Below are positions 40,501-52,504 of a stretch of 64,000 bases of DNA, in pieces; within the stretch, counting starts at the first letter, position 1; the number at the start of each line of letters is the position of its first letter. Where the stretch lies: the NCBI RefSeq assembly GCF_019925205.1, contig NC_083560.1, positions 149,068,526 through 149,132,525 of the forward strand, read 5' to 3'. Source of the DNA: Metopolophium dirhodum. Lineage: Eukaryota > Arthropoda > Insecta > Hemiptera > Aphididae. The translations under genes and the position numbers were made by a program. The notes beneath the pieces are model-generated. The model had not been told where the DNA came from. It worked only from the letters and a program-made list of their open reading frames with translations, and did no database searches.

Positions 40501-41349
40501 TAAGACGTCAGACAATTTCAAATACATTGGTCACCTATAGATAGATTAGTTGAACCCAAAACTAGAATTTATAACTCAATAATTACGTTAATATGAACGT
40601 AATTCATTGTTGGGGTACGTCATTTCAAATTAAAAAAAAACATAATATGTTGATGAATAAGACTGCAGACAATTGCAAACACATTTATCCACTATACATA
40701 AACTAGATGATCAGAAAACTAGAATTTTGAAGTCAATAAATACGTTGGTATTAACATTTTCATTGTTGGGGTACATCATTTCAAATTAAAAAAAACACAT
40801 ATGTTGTTGTTGAATAAGACTTCAGGCAATTGCAAATACATTAGTCACCTATAGATAGATTAGTTGAACCCAAAACTAGAATTTAGAACTCAATAATTAC
40901 GTTAATATTAACGTTATTCATTGTTGGGGTACGTCATTTCAAATTAAAAAAAAACATTATATGTTGATGAAGAAGACTTCAGACAATTGCAAATACATTT
41001 ATCCACTATAAATTAACTAGATGTTCAAAAAACTAGAATTTAGAAGTCAATAAATACGTTGATATTAACATTTTCATCGTTGGGGTATATCATTTCAAAT
41101 TAAAAAAAACACATGAAATGTTGTTGAATAAGACTTCAGGCAATTGCAAATACATTACTCACCTATAGATCGATTAGTTGTACGCAAAACTAGAATTTAG
41201 AAGTCAATAATTACGTTAATATTAACGTTATTCATTGTTGGGGTACATCATTTCAAATTAAAAAAAAAAACATAATATGTTGATGAATAAGACTTCAGAC
41301 AATTGCAAACACATTTATCCACTATAAATTAACTAGATGTTCAAAAAAC
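37580..41349 (+). repeat. 24-monomer higher-order repeat, copy I, full length (3,770 bp)
   Basis: Landmarks: ACATAAAATATTG (about 37668), TTAACGAGATG (38500), two successive GATATCAAC/ATATATTGG pairs, CAATTGAAAATAC (about 39414), a second AAAATATTG (about 39857), GGGATACG (39983), GACGTC (40504), ATAACTC plus ATATGAACGTAATT (about 40571-40605), GACTGCAGAC (about 40662), ACACATATG and CATTATATG. It contains both four-monomer segments that copies II and III have each lost one of. Confidence 0.88.
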
Positions 41350-44300
41350 TAGAATTTAGAAGTCAATAAATACGTTGATATTAACATTTTCATTGTTGGG
41401 GTACATCATTTCAAATTAAAAAAAACACATAAAATATTGTTGAATAAGACTTCAGGCAATTGCAAATACATTACTCACCTATAGATCGATTAGTTGTACG
41501 CAAAACTAGAATTTAGAAGTCAATAATTACGTTAATATTAACGTTATTCATTGTTGGGGTACGTCATTTCAAATTAAAAAAAAACATAAATTGTTGTTGG
41601 TTAAGACTTCAGACAATTGCAAACACATTTATCCACTATACATAAACTAGATGATCAGAAAACTAGAATTTTGAAGTCAATAAATACGTTGATATTAACA
41701 TTTTCATTGTTGGGGTACATCATTTCAAATTAAAAAAAACACATGAAATGTTGTTGAATAAGACTTCAGACAATTGCAAATACATTGGTCACCTATAGAT
41801 AGAATAGTTGAACCCAAAACTAGAATTTAGAACTCAATAATTACGTTAATATTAACGTTATTCATTGTTGGGGTACGTCATTTCAAATTAAAAAAAAACA
41901 TAATATGTTGATGAATAAGACTTCAGACAATTGCAAACACATTTATCCACTATACATAAACTAGATGATCAGAAAACTAGAATTTTGAAGTCAATAAATA
42001 CGTTGATATTAACATTTTCATTGTTGGGGTACATCATTTCAAATTAAAAAAAACACATAAGTTGTTGTTGAATAAGACTTCAGGCAATTGCAAATACATT
42101 AGTCACCTATAGATAGATTAGTTGAACCCAAAACTAGAATTTAGAACTCAATAATTACGTTAATATTAACGTTATTCATTGTTGGGGTACGTCATTTCAA
42201 ATTAAAAAAAAACATAATATGTTGATGAAGAAGACTTCAGACAATTGCAAATACATTTATCCACTATAAATTAACGAGATGTTCAAAAAACTAGAATTTA
42301 GAAGTCAATAAATACGTTGATATCAACATTTTCATTGTTGGGGTACATCATTTCAAATTAAAAAAAATCATAATTTGTTGACGAATAAGACTTCAGGCAA
42401 TTGCAAATATATTGGTCACCTATAGATAGATTAGTTGAACCCAAAACTAGAATTTAGAACTCAATAATTACGTTAATATTAACGTTATTCATTGTTGGGG
42501 TACGTCATTTCAAATTAAAAAAAAACATAATATGTTGATGAAGAAGACTTCAGACAATTGCAAATACATTTATCCACTATAAATTAACTAGATGTTCAAA
42601 AAACTAGAATTTAGAAGTCAATAAATACGTTGATATCAACATTTTCATTGTTGGGGTACATCATTTCAAATTAAAAAAAAACATAATTTGTTGACGAATA
42701 AGACTTCAGACAATTGCAAATATATTGGTCACCTATAGATAGATTAGTTGAACCCAAAACTAGAATTTAGAAGTCAATAATTACGTTAATATTAACGTTA
42801 TTCATTGTTGGGGTACGTCATTTCAAATTAAAAAAAAACATAATATGTTGATGAAGAAGACTTTAGACAATTGCAAATACATTTATCCACTATACATAAA
42901 CTAGATGATCAGAAAACTAGAATTTTGAAGTCAATAAATACGTTGATATTAACATTTTCATTGTTGGGGTACATCATTTCAAATTAAAAAAAACACATAA
43001 AATATTGTTGAATAAGACTTCAGGCAATTGCAAATACATTACTCACCTATAGATAGATTAGTTGAACCCAAAACTAGAATTTAGAACTCAATAATTACGT
43101 TAATATTAACGTTATTCATTGTTGGGATACGTCATTTCAAATTAAAAAAAAACATAATATGTTGATGAAGAAGACTTTAGACAATTGCAAATACATTTAT
43201 CCACTATAAATTAACTAGATGTTCAAAAAACTAGAATTTAGAAGTCAATAAATACGTTGATATTAACATTTTCATTGTTGGGGTATATCATTTCAAATTA
43301 AAAAAAACACATGAAATGTTGTTGAATAAGACTTCAGGCAATTGCAAATACATTACTCACCTATAGATCGATTAGTTGTACGCAAAACTAGAATTTAGAA
43401 GTCAATAATTACGTTAATATTAACGTTATTCATTGTTGGGGTACATCATTTCAAATTAAAAAAAAAAACATAAATTGTTGTTGATTAAGACTTCAGACAA
43501 TTGAAAATACATTTATCCACTATAAATTAACTAGATGTTCAAAAATCTAGAATTTAGAAGTCAATAAATACGTTGATATTAACATTTTCATTGTTGGGGT
43601 ATATCATTTCAAATTAAAAAAAAACATAATTTGTTGACGAATAAGACGTCAGACAATTTCAAATACATTGGTCACCTATAGATAGATTAGTTGAACCCAA
43701 AACTAGAATTTATAACTCAATAATTACGTTAATATGAACGTAATTCATTGTTGGGGTACGTCATTTCAAATTAAAAAAAAACATAATATGTTGATGAATA
43801 AGACTGCAGACAATTGCAAACACATTTATCCACTATACATAAACTAGATGATCAGAAAACTAGAATTTTGAAGTCAATAAATACGTTGGTATTAACATTT
43901 TCATTGTTGGGGTACATCATTTCAAATTAAAAAAAACACATATGTTGTTGTTGAATAAGACTTCAGGCAATTGCAAATACATTAGTCACCTATAGATAGA
44001 TTAGTTGAACCCAAAACTAGAATTTAGAACTCAATAATTACGTTAATATTAACGTTATTCATTGTTGGGGTACGTCATTTCAAATTAAAAAAAAACATTA
44101 TATGTTGATGAAGAAGACTTCAGACAATTGCAAATACATTTATCCACTATAAATTAACTAGATGTTCAAAAAACTAGAATTTAGAAGTCAATAAATACGT
44201 TGATATTAACATTTTCATCGTTGGGGTATATCATTTCAAATTAAAAAAAACACATGAAATGTTGTTGAATAAGACTTCAGGCAATTGCAAATACATTACT

Positions 44301-44490
44301 CACCTATAGATCGATTAGTTGTACGCAAAACTAGAATTTAGAAGTCAATAATTACGTTAATATTAACGTTATTCATTGTTGGGGTACATCATTTCAAATT
44401 AAAAAAAAAAACATAATATGTTGATGAATAAGACTTCAGACAATTGCAAACACATTTATCCACTATAAATTAACTAGATGTTCAAAAAAC
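41350..44490 (+). repeat. 24-mer repeat, copy II, missing four monomers (3,141 bp)
   Basis: TTAACGAGATG lies at 42271, the expected offset from the start. The stretch matching copy I 39115-39745 (about 629 bp) is absent. The join is in the monomer whose middle is GACTTTAGACAATTGC and whose tail switches to TATACATAAACTAG (about 42886-42893). All landmarks after that follow copy I, including GACGTC (43645) and ATAACTC (43712). Confidence 0.9.
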
Positions 44491-47400
44491 TAGAATTTAG
44501 AAGTCAATAAATACGTTGATATTAACATTTTCATTGTTGGGGTACATCATTTCAAATTAAAAAAAACACATAAAATATTGTTGAATAAGACTTCAGGCAA
44601 TTGCAAATACATTACTCACCTATAGATCGATTAGTTGTACGCAAAACTAGAATTTAGAAGTCAATAATTACGTTAATATTAACGTTATTCATTGTTGGGG
44701 TACGTCATTTCAAATTAAAAAAAAACATAAATTGTTGTTGGTTAAGACTTCAGACAATTGCAAACACATTTATCCACTATACATAAACTAGATGATCAGA
44801 AAACTAGAATTTTGAAGTCAATAAATACGTTGATATTAACATTTTCATTGTTGGGGTACATCATTTCAAATTAAAAAAAACACATGAAATGTTGTTGAAT
44901 AAGACTTCAGACAATTGCAAATACATTGGTCACCTATAGATAGAATAGTTGAACCCAAAACTAGAATTTAGAACTCAATAATTACGTTAATATTAACGTT
45001 ATTCATTGTTGGGGTACGTCATTTCAAATTAAAAAAAAACATAATATGTTGATGAATAAGACTTCAGACAATTGCAAACACATTTATCCACTATACATAA
45101 ACTAGATGATCAGAAAACTAGAATTTTGAAGTCAATAAATACGTTGATATTAACATTTTCATTGTTGGGGTACATCATTTCAAATTAAAAAAAACACATA
45201 AGTTGTTGTTGAATAAGACTTCAGGCAATTGCAAATACATTAGTCACCTATAGATAGATTAGTTGAACCCAAAACTAGAATTTAGAACTCAATAATTACG
45301 TTAATATTAACGTTATTCATTGTTGGGGTACGTCATTTCAAATTAAAAAAAAACATAATATATTGATGAAGAAGACTTCAGACAATTGCAAATACATTTA
45401 TCCACTATAAATTAACGAGATGTTCAAAAAACTAGAATTTAGAAGTCAATAAATACGTTGATATCAACATTTTCATTGTTGGGGTACATCATTTCAAATT
45501 AAAAAAAATCATAATTTGTTGACGAATAAGACTTCAGGCAATTGCAAATATATTGGTCACCTATAGATAGATTAGTTGAACCCAAAACTAGAATTTAGAA
45601 CTCAATAATTACGTTAATATTAACGTTATTCATTGTTGGGGTACGTCATTTCAAATTAAAAAAAAACATAATATGTTGATGAAGAAGACTTCAGACAATT
45701 GCAAATACATTTATCCACTATAAATTAACTAGATGTTCAAAAAACTAGAATTTAGAAGTCAATAAATACGTTGATATCAACATTTTCATTGTTGGGGTAC
45801 ATCATTTCAAATTAAAAAAAAACATAATTTGTTGACGAATAAGACTTCAGACAATTGCAAATATATTGGTCACCTATAGATAGATTAGTTGAACCCAAAA
45901 CTAGAATTTAGAAGTCAATAATTACGTTAATATTAACGTTATTCATTGTTGGGGTACGTCATTTCAAATTAAAAAAAAACATAATATGTTGATGAAGAAG
46001 ACTTTAGACAATTGCAAATACATTTATCCACTATAAATTAACTAGATGTTCAAAAAACTAGAATTTAGAAGTCAATAAATACGTTGATATTAACATTTTC
46101 ATTGTTGGGGTATATCATTTCAAATTAAAAAAAACACATGAAATGTTGTTGAATAAGACTTCAGGCAATTGCAAATACATTACTCACCTATAGATCGATT
46201 AGTTGTACGCAAAACTAGAATTTAGAAGTCAATAATTACGTTAATATTAACGTTATTCATTGTTGGGGTACATCATTTCAAATTAAAAAAAAAAAACATA
46301 AATTGTTGTTGATTAAGACTTCAGACAATTGAAAATACATTTATCCACTATAAATTAACTAGATGTTCAAAAATCTAGAATTTAGAAGTCAATAAATACG
46401 TTGATATTAACATTTTCATTGTTGGGGTACATCATTTCAAATTAAAAAAAACACATAAAATGTTGTTGAATAAGACTTCAGGCAATTGCAAATACATTAC
46501 TCACCTATAGATCGATTAGTTGTACGCAAAACTAGAATTTAGAAGTCAATAATTACGTTAATATTAACGTTATTCATTGTTGGGGTACGTCATTTCAAAT
46601 TAAAAAAAAACATAAATTGTTGTTGGTTAAGACTTCAGACAATTGCAAACACATTTATCCACTATACATAAACTAGATGATCAGAAAACTAGAATTTTGA
46701 AGTCAATAAATACGTTGATATTAACATTTTCATTGTTGGGGTACATCATTTCAAATTAAAAAAAACACATAAAATATTGTTGAATAAGACTTCAGGCAAT
46801 TGCAAATACATTACTCACCTATAGATAGATTAGTTGAACCCAAAACTAGAATTTAGAACTCAATAATTACGTTAATATTAACGTTATTCATTGTTGGGAT
46901 ACGTCATTTCAAATTAAAAAAAAACATAATATGTTGATGAAGAAGACTTTAGACAATTGCAAATACATTTATCCACTATAAATTAACTAGATGTTCAAAA
47001 AACTAGAATTTAGAAGTCAATAAATACGTTGATATTAACATTTTCATTGTTGGGGTATATCATTTCAAATTAAAAAAAACACATGAAATGTTGTTGAATA
47101 AGACTTCAGGCAATTGCAAATACATTACTCACCTATAGATCGATTAGTTGTACGCAAAACTAGAATTTAGAAGTCAATAATTACGTTAATATTAACGTTA
47201 TTCATTGTTGGGGTACATCATTTCAAATTAAAAAAAAAAACATAAATTGTTGTTGATTAAGACTTCAGACAATTGAAAATACATTTATCCACTATAAATT
47301 AACTAGATGTTCAAAAAACTAGAATTTAGAAGTCAATAAATATGTTGATATTAACATTTTCATTGTTGGGGTATATCATTTCAAATTAAAAAAAACACAT

Positions 47401-47635
47401 GAAATGTTGTTGAATAAGACTTCAGGCAATTGCAAATACATTACTCACCTATAGATCGATTAGTTGTACGCAAAACTAGAATTTAGAAGTCAATAATTAC
47501 GTTAATATTAACGTTATTCATTGTTGGGGTACATCATTTCAAATTAAAAAAAAAAACATAATATGTTGATGAATAAGACTTCAGACAATTGCAAACACAT
47601 TTATCCACTATAAATTAACTAGATGTACAAAAAAC
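44491..47635 (+). repeat. 24-mer repeat, copy III, missing a different four monomers (3,145 bp)
   Basis: Retains the segment lost in copy II (GAAAATAC near 46330, ACATAAAATG near 46450) and GGGATACG (about 46896). It lacks the GACGTC/ATAACTC/GACTGCAG/CATTATATG segment of about 630 bp. The join lies between GAAAATAC (about 47273) and TTCAAAAAAC (about 47320). CATAATATATTG near 45354 is a private change. Confidence 0.9.
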
Positions 47636-49206
47636 TAGAATTTAGAAGTCAATAAATACGTTGATATTAACATTTTCATTGTTGGGGTACATCATTTCAA
47701 ATTAAAAAAAACACATAAAATATTGTTGAATAAGACTTCAGGCAATTGCAAATACATTACTCACCTATAGATCGATTAGTTGTACGCAAAACTAGAATTT
47801 AGAAGTCAATAATTACGTTAATATTAACGTTATTCATTGTTGGGGTACGTCATTTCAAATTAAAAAAAAACATAAATTGTTGTTGGTTAAGACTTCAGAC
47901 AATTGCAAACACATTTATCCACTATACATAAACTAGATGATCAGAAAACTAGAATTTTGAAGTCAATAAATACGTTGATATTAACATTTTCATTGTTGGG
48001 GTACATCATTTCAAATTAAAAAAAACACATGAAATGTTGTTGAATAAGACTTCAGACAATTGCAAATACATTGGTCACCTATAGATAGAATAGTTGAACC
48101 CAAAACTAGAATTTAGAACTCAATAATTACGTTAATATTAACGTTATTCATTGTTGGGGTACGTCATTTCAAATTAAAAAAAAACATAATATGTTGATGA
48201 ATAAGACTTCAGACAATTGCAAACACATTTATCCACTATACATAAACTAGATGATCAGAAAACTAGAATTTTGAAGTCAATAAATACGTTGATATTAACA
48301 TTTTCATTGTTGGGGTACATCATTTCAAATTAAAAAAAACACATAAGTTGTTGTTGAATAAGACTTCAGGCAATTGCAAATACATTAGTCACCTATAGAT
48401 AGATTAGTTGAACCCAAAACTAGAATTTAGAACTCAATAATTACGTTAATATTAACGTTATTCATTGTTGGGGTACGTCATTTCAAATTAAAAAAAAACA
48501 TAATATGTTGATGAAGAAGACTTCAGACAATTGCAAATACATTTATCCACTATAAATTAACTAGATGTTCAAAAAACTAGAATTTAGAAGTCAATAAATA
48601 CGTTGATATCAACATTTTCATTGTTGGGGTACATCATTTCAAATTAAAAAAAAACATAATTTGTTGACGAATAAGACTTCAGACAATTGCAAATATATTG
48701 GTCACCTATAGATAGATTAGTTGAACCCAAAACTAGAATTTAGAAGTCAATAATTACGTTAATATTAACGTTATTCATTGTTGGGGTACGTCATTTCAAA
48801 TTAAAAAAAAACATTATATGTTGATGAAGAAGACTTCAGACAATTGCAAATACATTTATCCACTATAAATTAACTAGATGTTCAAAAAACTAGAATTTAG
48901 AAGTCAATAAATATGTTGATATTAACATTTTCATTGTTGGGGTATATCATTTCAAATTAAAAAAAACACATGAAATGTTGTTGAATAAGACTTCAGGCAA
49001 TTGCAAATACATTACTCACCTATAGATCGATTAGTTGTACGCAAAACTAGAATTTAGAAGTCAATAATTACGTTAATATTAACGTTATTCATTGTTGGGG
49101 TACATCATTTCAAATTAAAAAAAAAAACATAATATGTTGATGAATAAGACTTTAGACAATTGCAAATACATTTATCCACTATAAATTAACTAGATGTTCA
49201 AAAAAC
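47636..49206 (+). repeat. Mosaic of earlier units
   Basis: 47636 to about 48500 follows the start of the 24-mer repeat (37580 onward). About 48500-49130 then follows 36890-37500 (CATTATATG at 48812 against 37185). Near 49145 a further switch gives GATGAATAAGACTTTAGAC, a combination not seen elsewhere. The X monomer at about 48550 has TTAACTAG where the 24-mer copies have TTAACGAG. Confidence 0.8.
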
Positions 49207-50778
49207 TAGAATTTAGAAGTCAATAAATACGTTGATATTAACATTTTCATTGTTGGGGTATATCATTTCAAATTAAAAAAAACACATGAAATGTTGTTGA
49301 ATAAGACTTCAGGCAATTGCAAATACATTACTCACCTATAGATCGATTAGTTGTACGCAAAACTAGAATTTAGAAGTCAATAATTACGTTAATATTAACG
49401 TTATTCATTGTTGGGGTACATCATTTCAAATTAAAAAAAAAAACATAAATTGTTGTTGATTAAGACTTCAGACAATTGAAAATACATTTATCCACTATAA
49501 ATTAACTAGATGTTCAAAAATCTAGAATTTAGAAGTCAATAAATACGTTGATATTAACATTTTCATTGTTGGGGTATATCATTTCAAATTAAAAAAAAAC
49601 ATAATTTGTTGACGAATAAGACGTCAGACAATTTCAAATACATTGGTCACCTATAGATAGATTAGTTGAACCCAAAACTAGAATTTAGAACTCAATAATT
49701 ACGTTAATATGAACGTAATTCATTGTTGGGGTACGTCATTTCAAATTAAAAAAAAACATAATATGTTGATGAATAAGACTGCAGACAATTGCAAACACAT
49801 TTATCCACTATACATAAACTAGATGATCAGAAAACTAGAATTTTGAAGTCAATAAATACGTTGGTATTAACATTTTCATTGTTGGGGTACATCATTTCAA
49901 ATTAAAAAAAACACATATGTTGTTGTTGAATAAGACTTCAGGCAATTGCAAATACATTAGTCACCTATAGATAGATTAGTTGAACCCAAAACTAGAATTT
50001 AGAACTCAATAATTACGTTAATATTAACGTTATTCATTGTTGGGGTACGTCATTTCAAATTAAAAAAAAACATTATATGTTGATGAAGAAGACTTCAGAC
50101 AATTGCAAATACATTTATCCACTATAAATTAACTAGATGTTCAAAAAACTAGAATTTAGAAGTCAATAAATATGTTGATATTAACATTTTCATTGTTGGG
50201 GTATATCATTTCAAATTAAAAAAAACACATGAAATGTTGTTGAATAAGACTTCAGGCAATTGCAAATACATTACTCACCTATAGATCGATTAGTTGTACG
50301 CAAAACTAGAATTTAGAAGTCAATAATTACGTTAATATTAACGTTATTCATTGTTGGGGTACATCATTTCAAATTAAAAAAAAAAACATAATATGTTGAT
50401 GAATAAGACTTCAGACAATTGCAAACACATTTATCCACTATACATAAACTAGATGTTTAGAAAACTAGAATTTTGAAGTCAATAAATACGTTGGTATTAA
50501 CATTTTCATTGTTGGGGTACATCATTTCAAATTAAAAAAAACACATAAGTTGTTGTTGAATAAGACTTCAGGCAATTGCAAATACATTATCACCTATAGA
50601 TAGATTAGTTGAACCCAAAACTAGAATTTAGAACTCAATAATTACGTTAATATTAACGTTATTCATTGTTGGGATACGTCATTTCAAATTAAAAAAAAAC
50701 ATAATATGTTGATGAAGAAGACTTTAGACAATTGCAAATACATTTATCCACTATAAATTAACTAGATGTTCAAAAAAC
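49207..50778 (+). repeat. 10-monomer tandem, copy 1 (1,572 bp)
   Basis: Contains GTATATC with ACACATGAAATG, GTACGC, GAAAATAC, AAAAATCTAG, GACGTC (49620), ATATGAACGTAATT (about 49709), GACTGCAGAC (about 49788), ACACATATG, CATTATATG, TAAATATGTTG and the short tail ATTATCACC near 50587. The core matches 43150-44110 of copy II. Confidence 0.9.
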
Positions 50779-51750
50779 TAGAATTTAGAAGTCAATAAAT
50801 ACGTTGATATTAACATTTTCATTGTTGGGGTATATCATTTCAAATTAAAAAAAACACATGAAATGTTGTTGAATAAGACTTCAGGCAATTGCAAATACAT
50901 TACTCACCTATAGATCGATTAGTTGTACGCAAAACTAGAATTTAGAAGTCAATAATTACGTTAATATTAACGTTATTCATTGTTGGGGTACATCATTTCA
51001 AATTAAAAAAAAAAACATAAATTGTTGTTGATTAAGACTTCAGACAATTGAAAATACATTTATCCACTATAAATTAACTAGATGTTCAAAAATCTAGAAT
51101 TTAGAAGTCAATAAATACGTTGATATTAACATTTTCATTGTTGGGGTATATCATTTCAAATTAAAAAAAAACATAATTTGTTGACGAATAAGACGTCAGA
51201 CAATTTCAAATACATTGGTCACCTATAGATAGATTAGTTGAACCCAAAACTAGAATTTAGAACTCAATAATTACGTTAATATGAACGTAATTCATTGTTG
51301 GGGTACGTCATTTCAAATTAAAAAAAAACATAATATGTTGATGAATAAGACTGCAGACAATTGCAAACACATTTATCCACTATACATAAACTAGATGATC
51401 AGAAAACTAGAATTTTGAAGTCAATAAATACGTTGGTATTAACATTTTCATTGTTGGGGTACATCATTTCAAATTAAAAAAAACACATATGTTGTTGTTG
51501 AATAAGACTTCAGGCAATTGCAAATACATTAGTCACCTATAGATAGATTAGTTGAACCCAAAACTAGAATTTAGAACTCAATAATTACGTTAATATTAAC
51601 GTTATTCATTGTTGGGGTACGTCATTTCAAATTAAAAAAAAACATTATATGTTGATGAAGAAGACTTCAGACAATTGCAAATACATTTATCCACTATAAA
51701 TTAACTAGATGTTCAAAAAACTAGAATTTAGAAGTCAATAAATACGTTGA
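50779..51750 (+). repeat. 10-monomer tandem, copy 2 (partial)
   Basis: Repeats copy 1 at an offset of 1,572 bp (GACGTC 51192) through CATTATATG (about 51642). Near 51750 it departs: GGGGTACATC and GTTGTTGGTTAAG replace copy 1's GGGGTATATC and ACACATGAAATG. Confidence 0.88.
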
Positions 51751-52504
51751 TATTAACATTTTCATTGTTGGGGTACATCATTTCAAATTAAAAAAAAACA
51801 TAAATTGTTGTTGGTTAAGACTTCAGGCAATTGCAAATACATTAGTCACCTATAGATAGATTAGTTGAACCCAAAACTAGAATTTAGAACTCAATAATTA
51901 CGTTAATATTAACGTTATTCATTGTTGGGGTACGTCATTTCAAATTAAAAAAAAACATAATATGTTGATGAATAAGACTTCAGACAATTGCAAACACATT
52001 TATCCACTATACATAAACTAGATGATCAGAAAACTAGAGTTTTGAAGTCAATAAATACGTTGATATTAACATTTTCATTGTTGGGGTACATCATTTCAAT
52101 TAAAAAAAAACACATAAGTTGTTGTTGAATAATACTTCAGGCAATTGCAAATACATTAGTCACCTATAGATAGATTAGTTGAACCCAAAACTAGAATTTA
52201 GAACTCAATAAATACGTTGATATTAACATATTCATTCTTGGGGTACATCATTTCAAATTAAAAAAAAAACATAAATTGTTGTTGATTAAGACTTCAGACA
52301 ATTGCAAATACATTTATCCACTATAAATTAACTAGATGTTCAAAAATCTAGAATTTAGAAGTCAATAAATACGTTGATATTAACATTTTCATTGTTGGGG
52401 TATATCATTTCAAATTAAAAAAAAACATAATTTGTTGACGAATAAGACGTCAGACAATTTCAAATACATTGGTCACCTATAGATAGATTAGTTGAACCCA
52501 AAAC
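51751..52504 (+). repeat. Returned segment of the 16-mer repeat
   Basis: The four monomers from 51878 to 52504 match those at 23457-24085, including the rare CATTTCAATT, AATAATACTTCAGGC, CATTCTTGGGG and GACGTC. CATTCTTGGGG is otherwise seen only in the three 16-mer copies near 23.8, 26.3 and 28.7 kb. Just before, near 51810, a hybrid joins GTTGTTGGTTAAG to ACTTCAGGC and an ATTAGTCACC tail. Confidence 0.88.
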
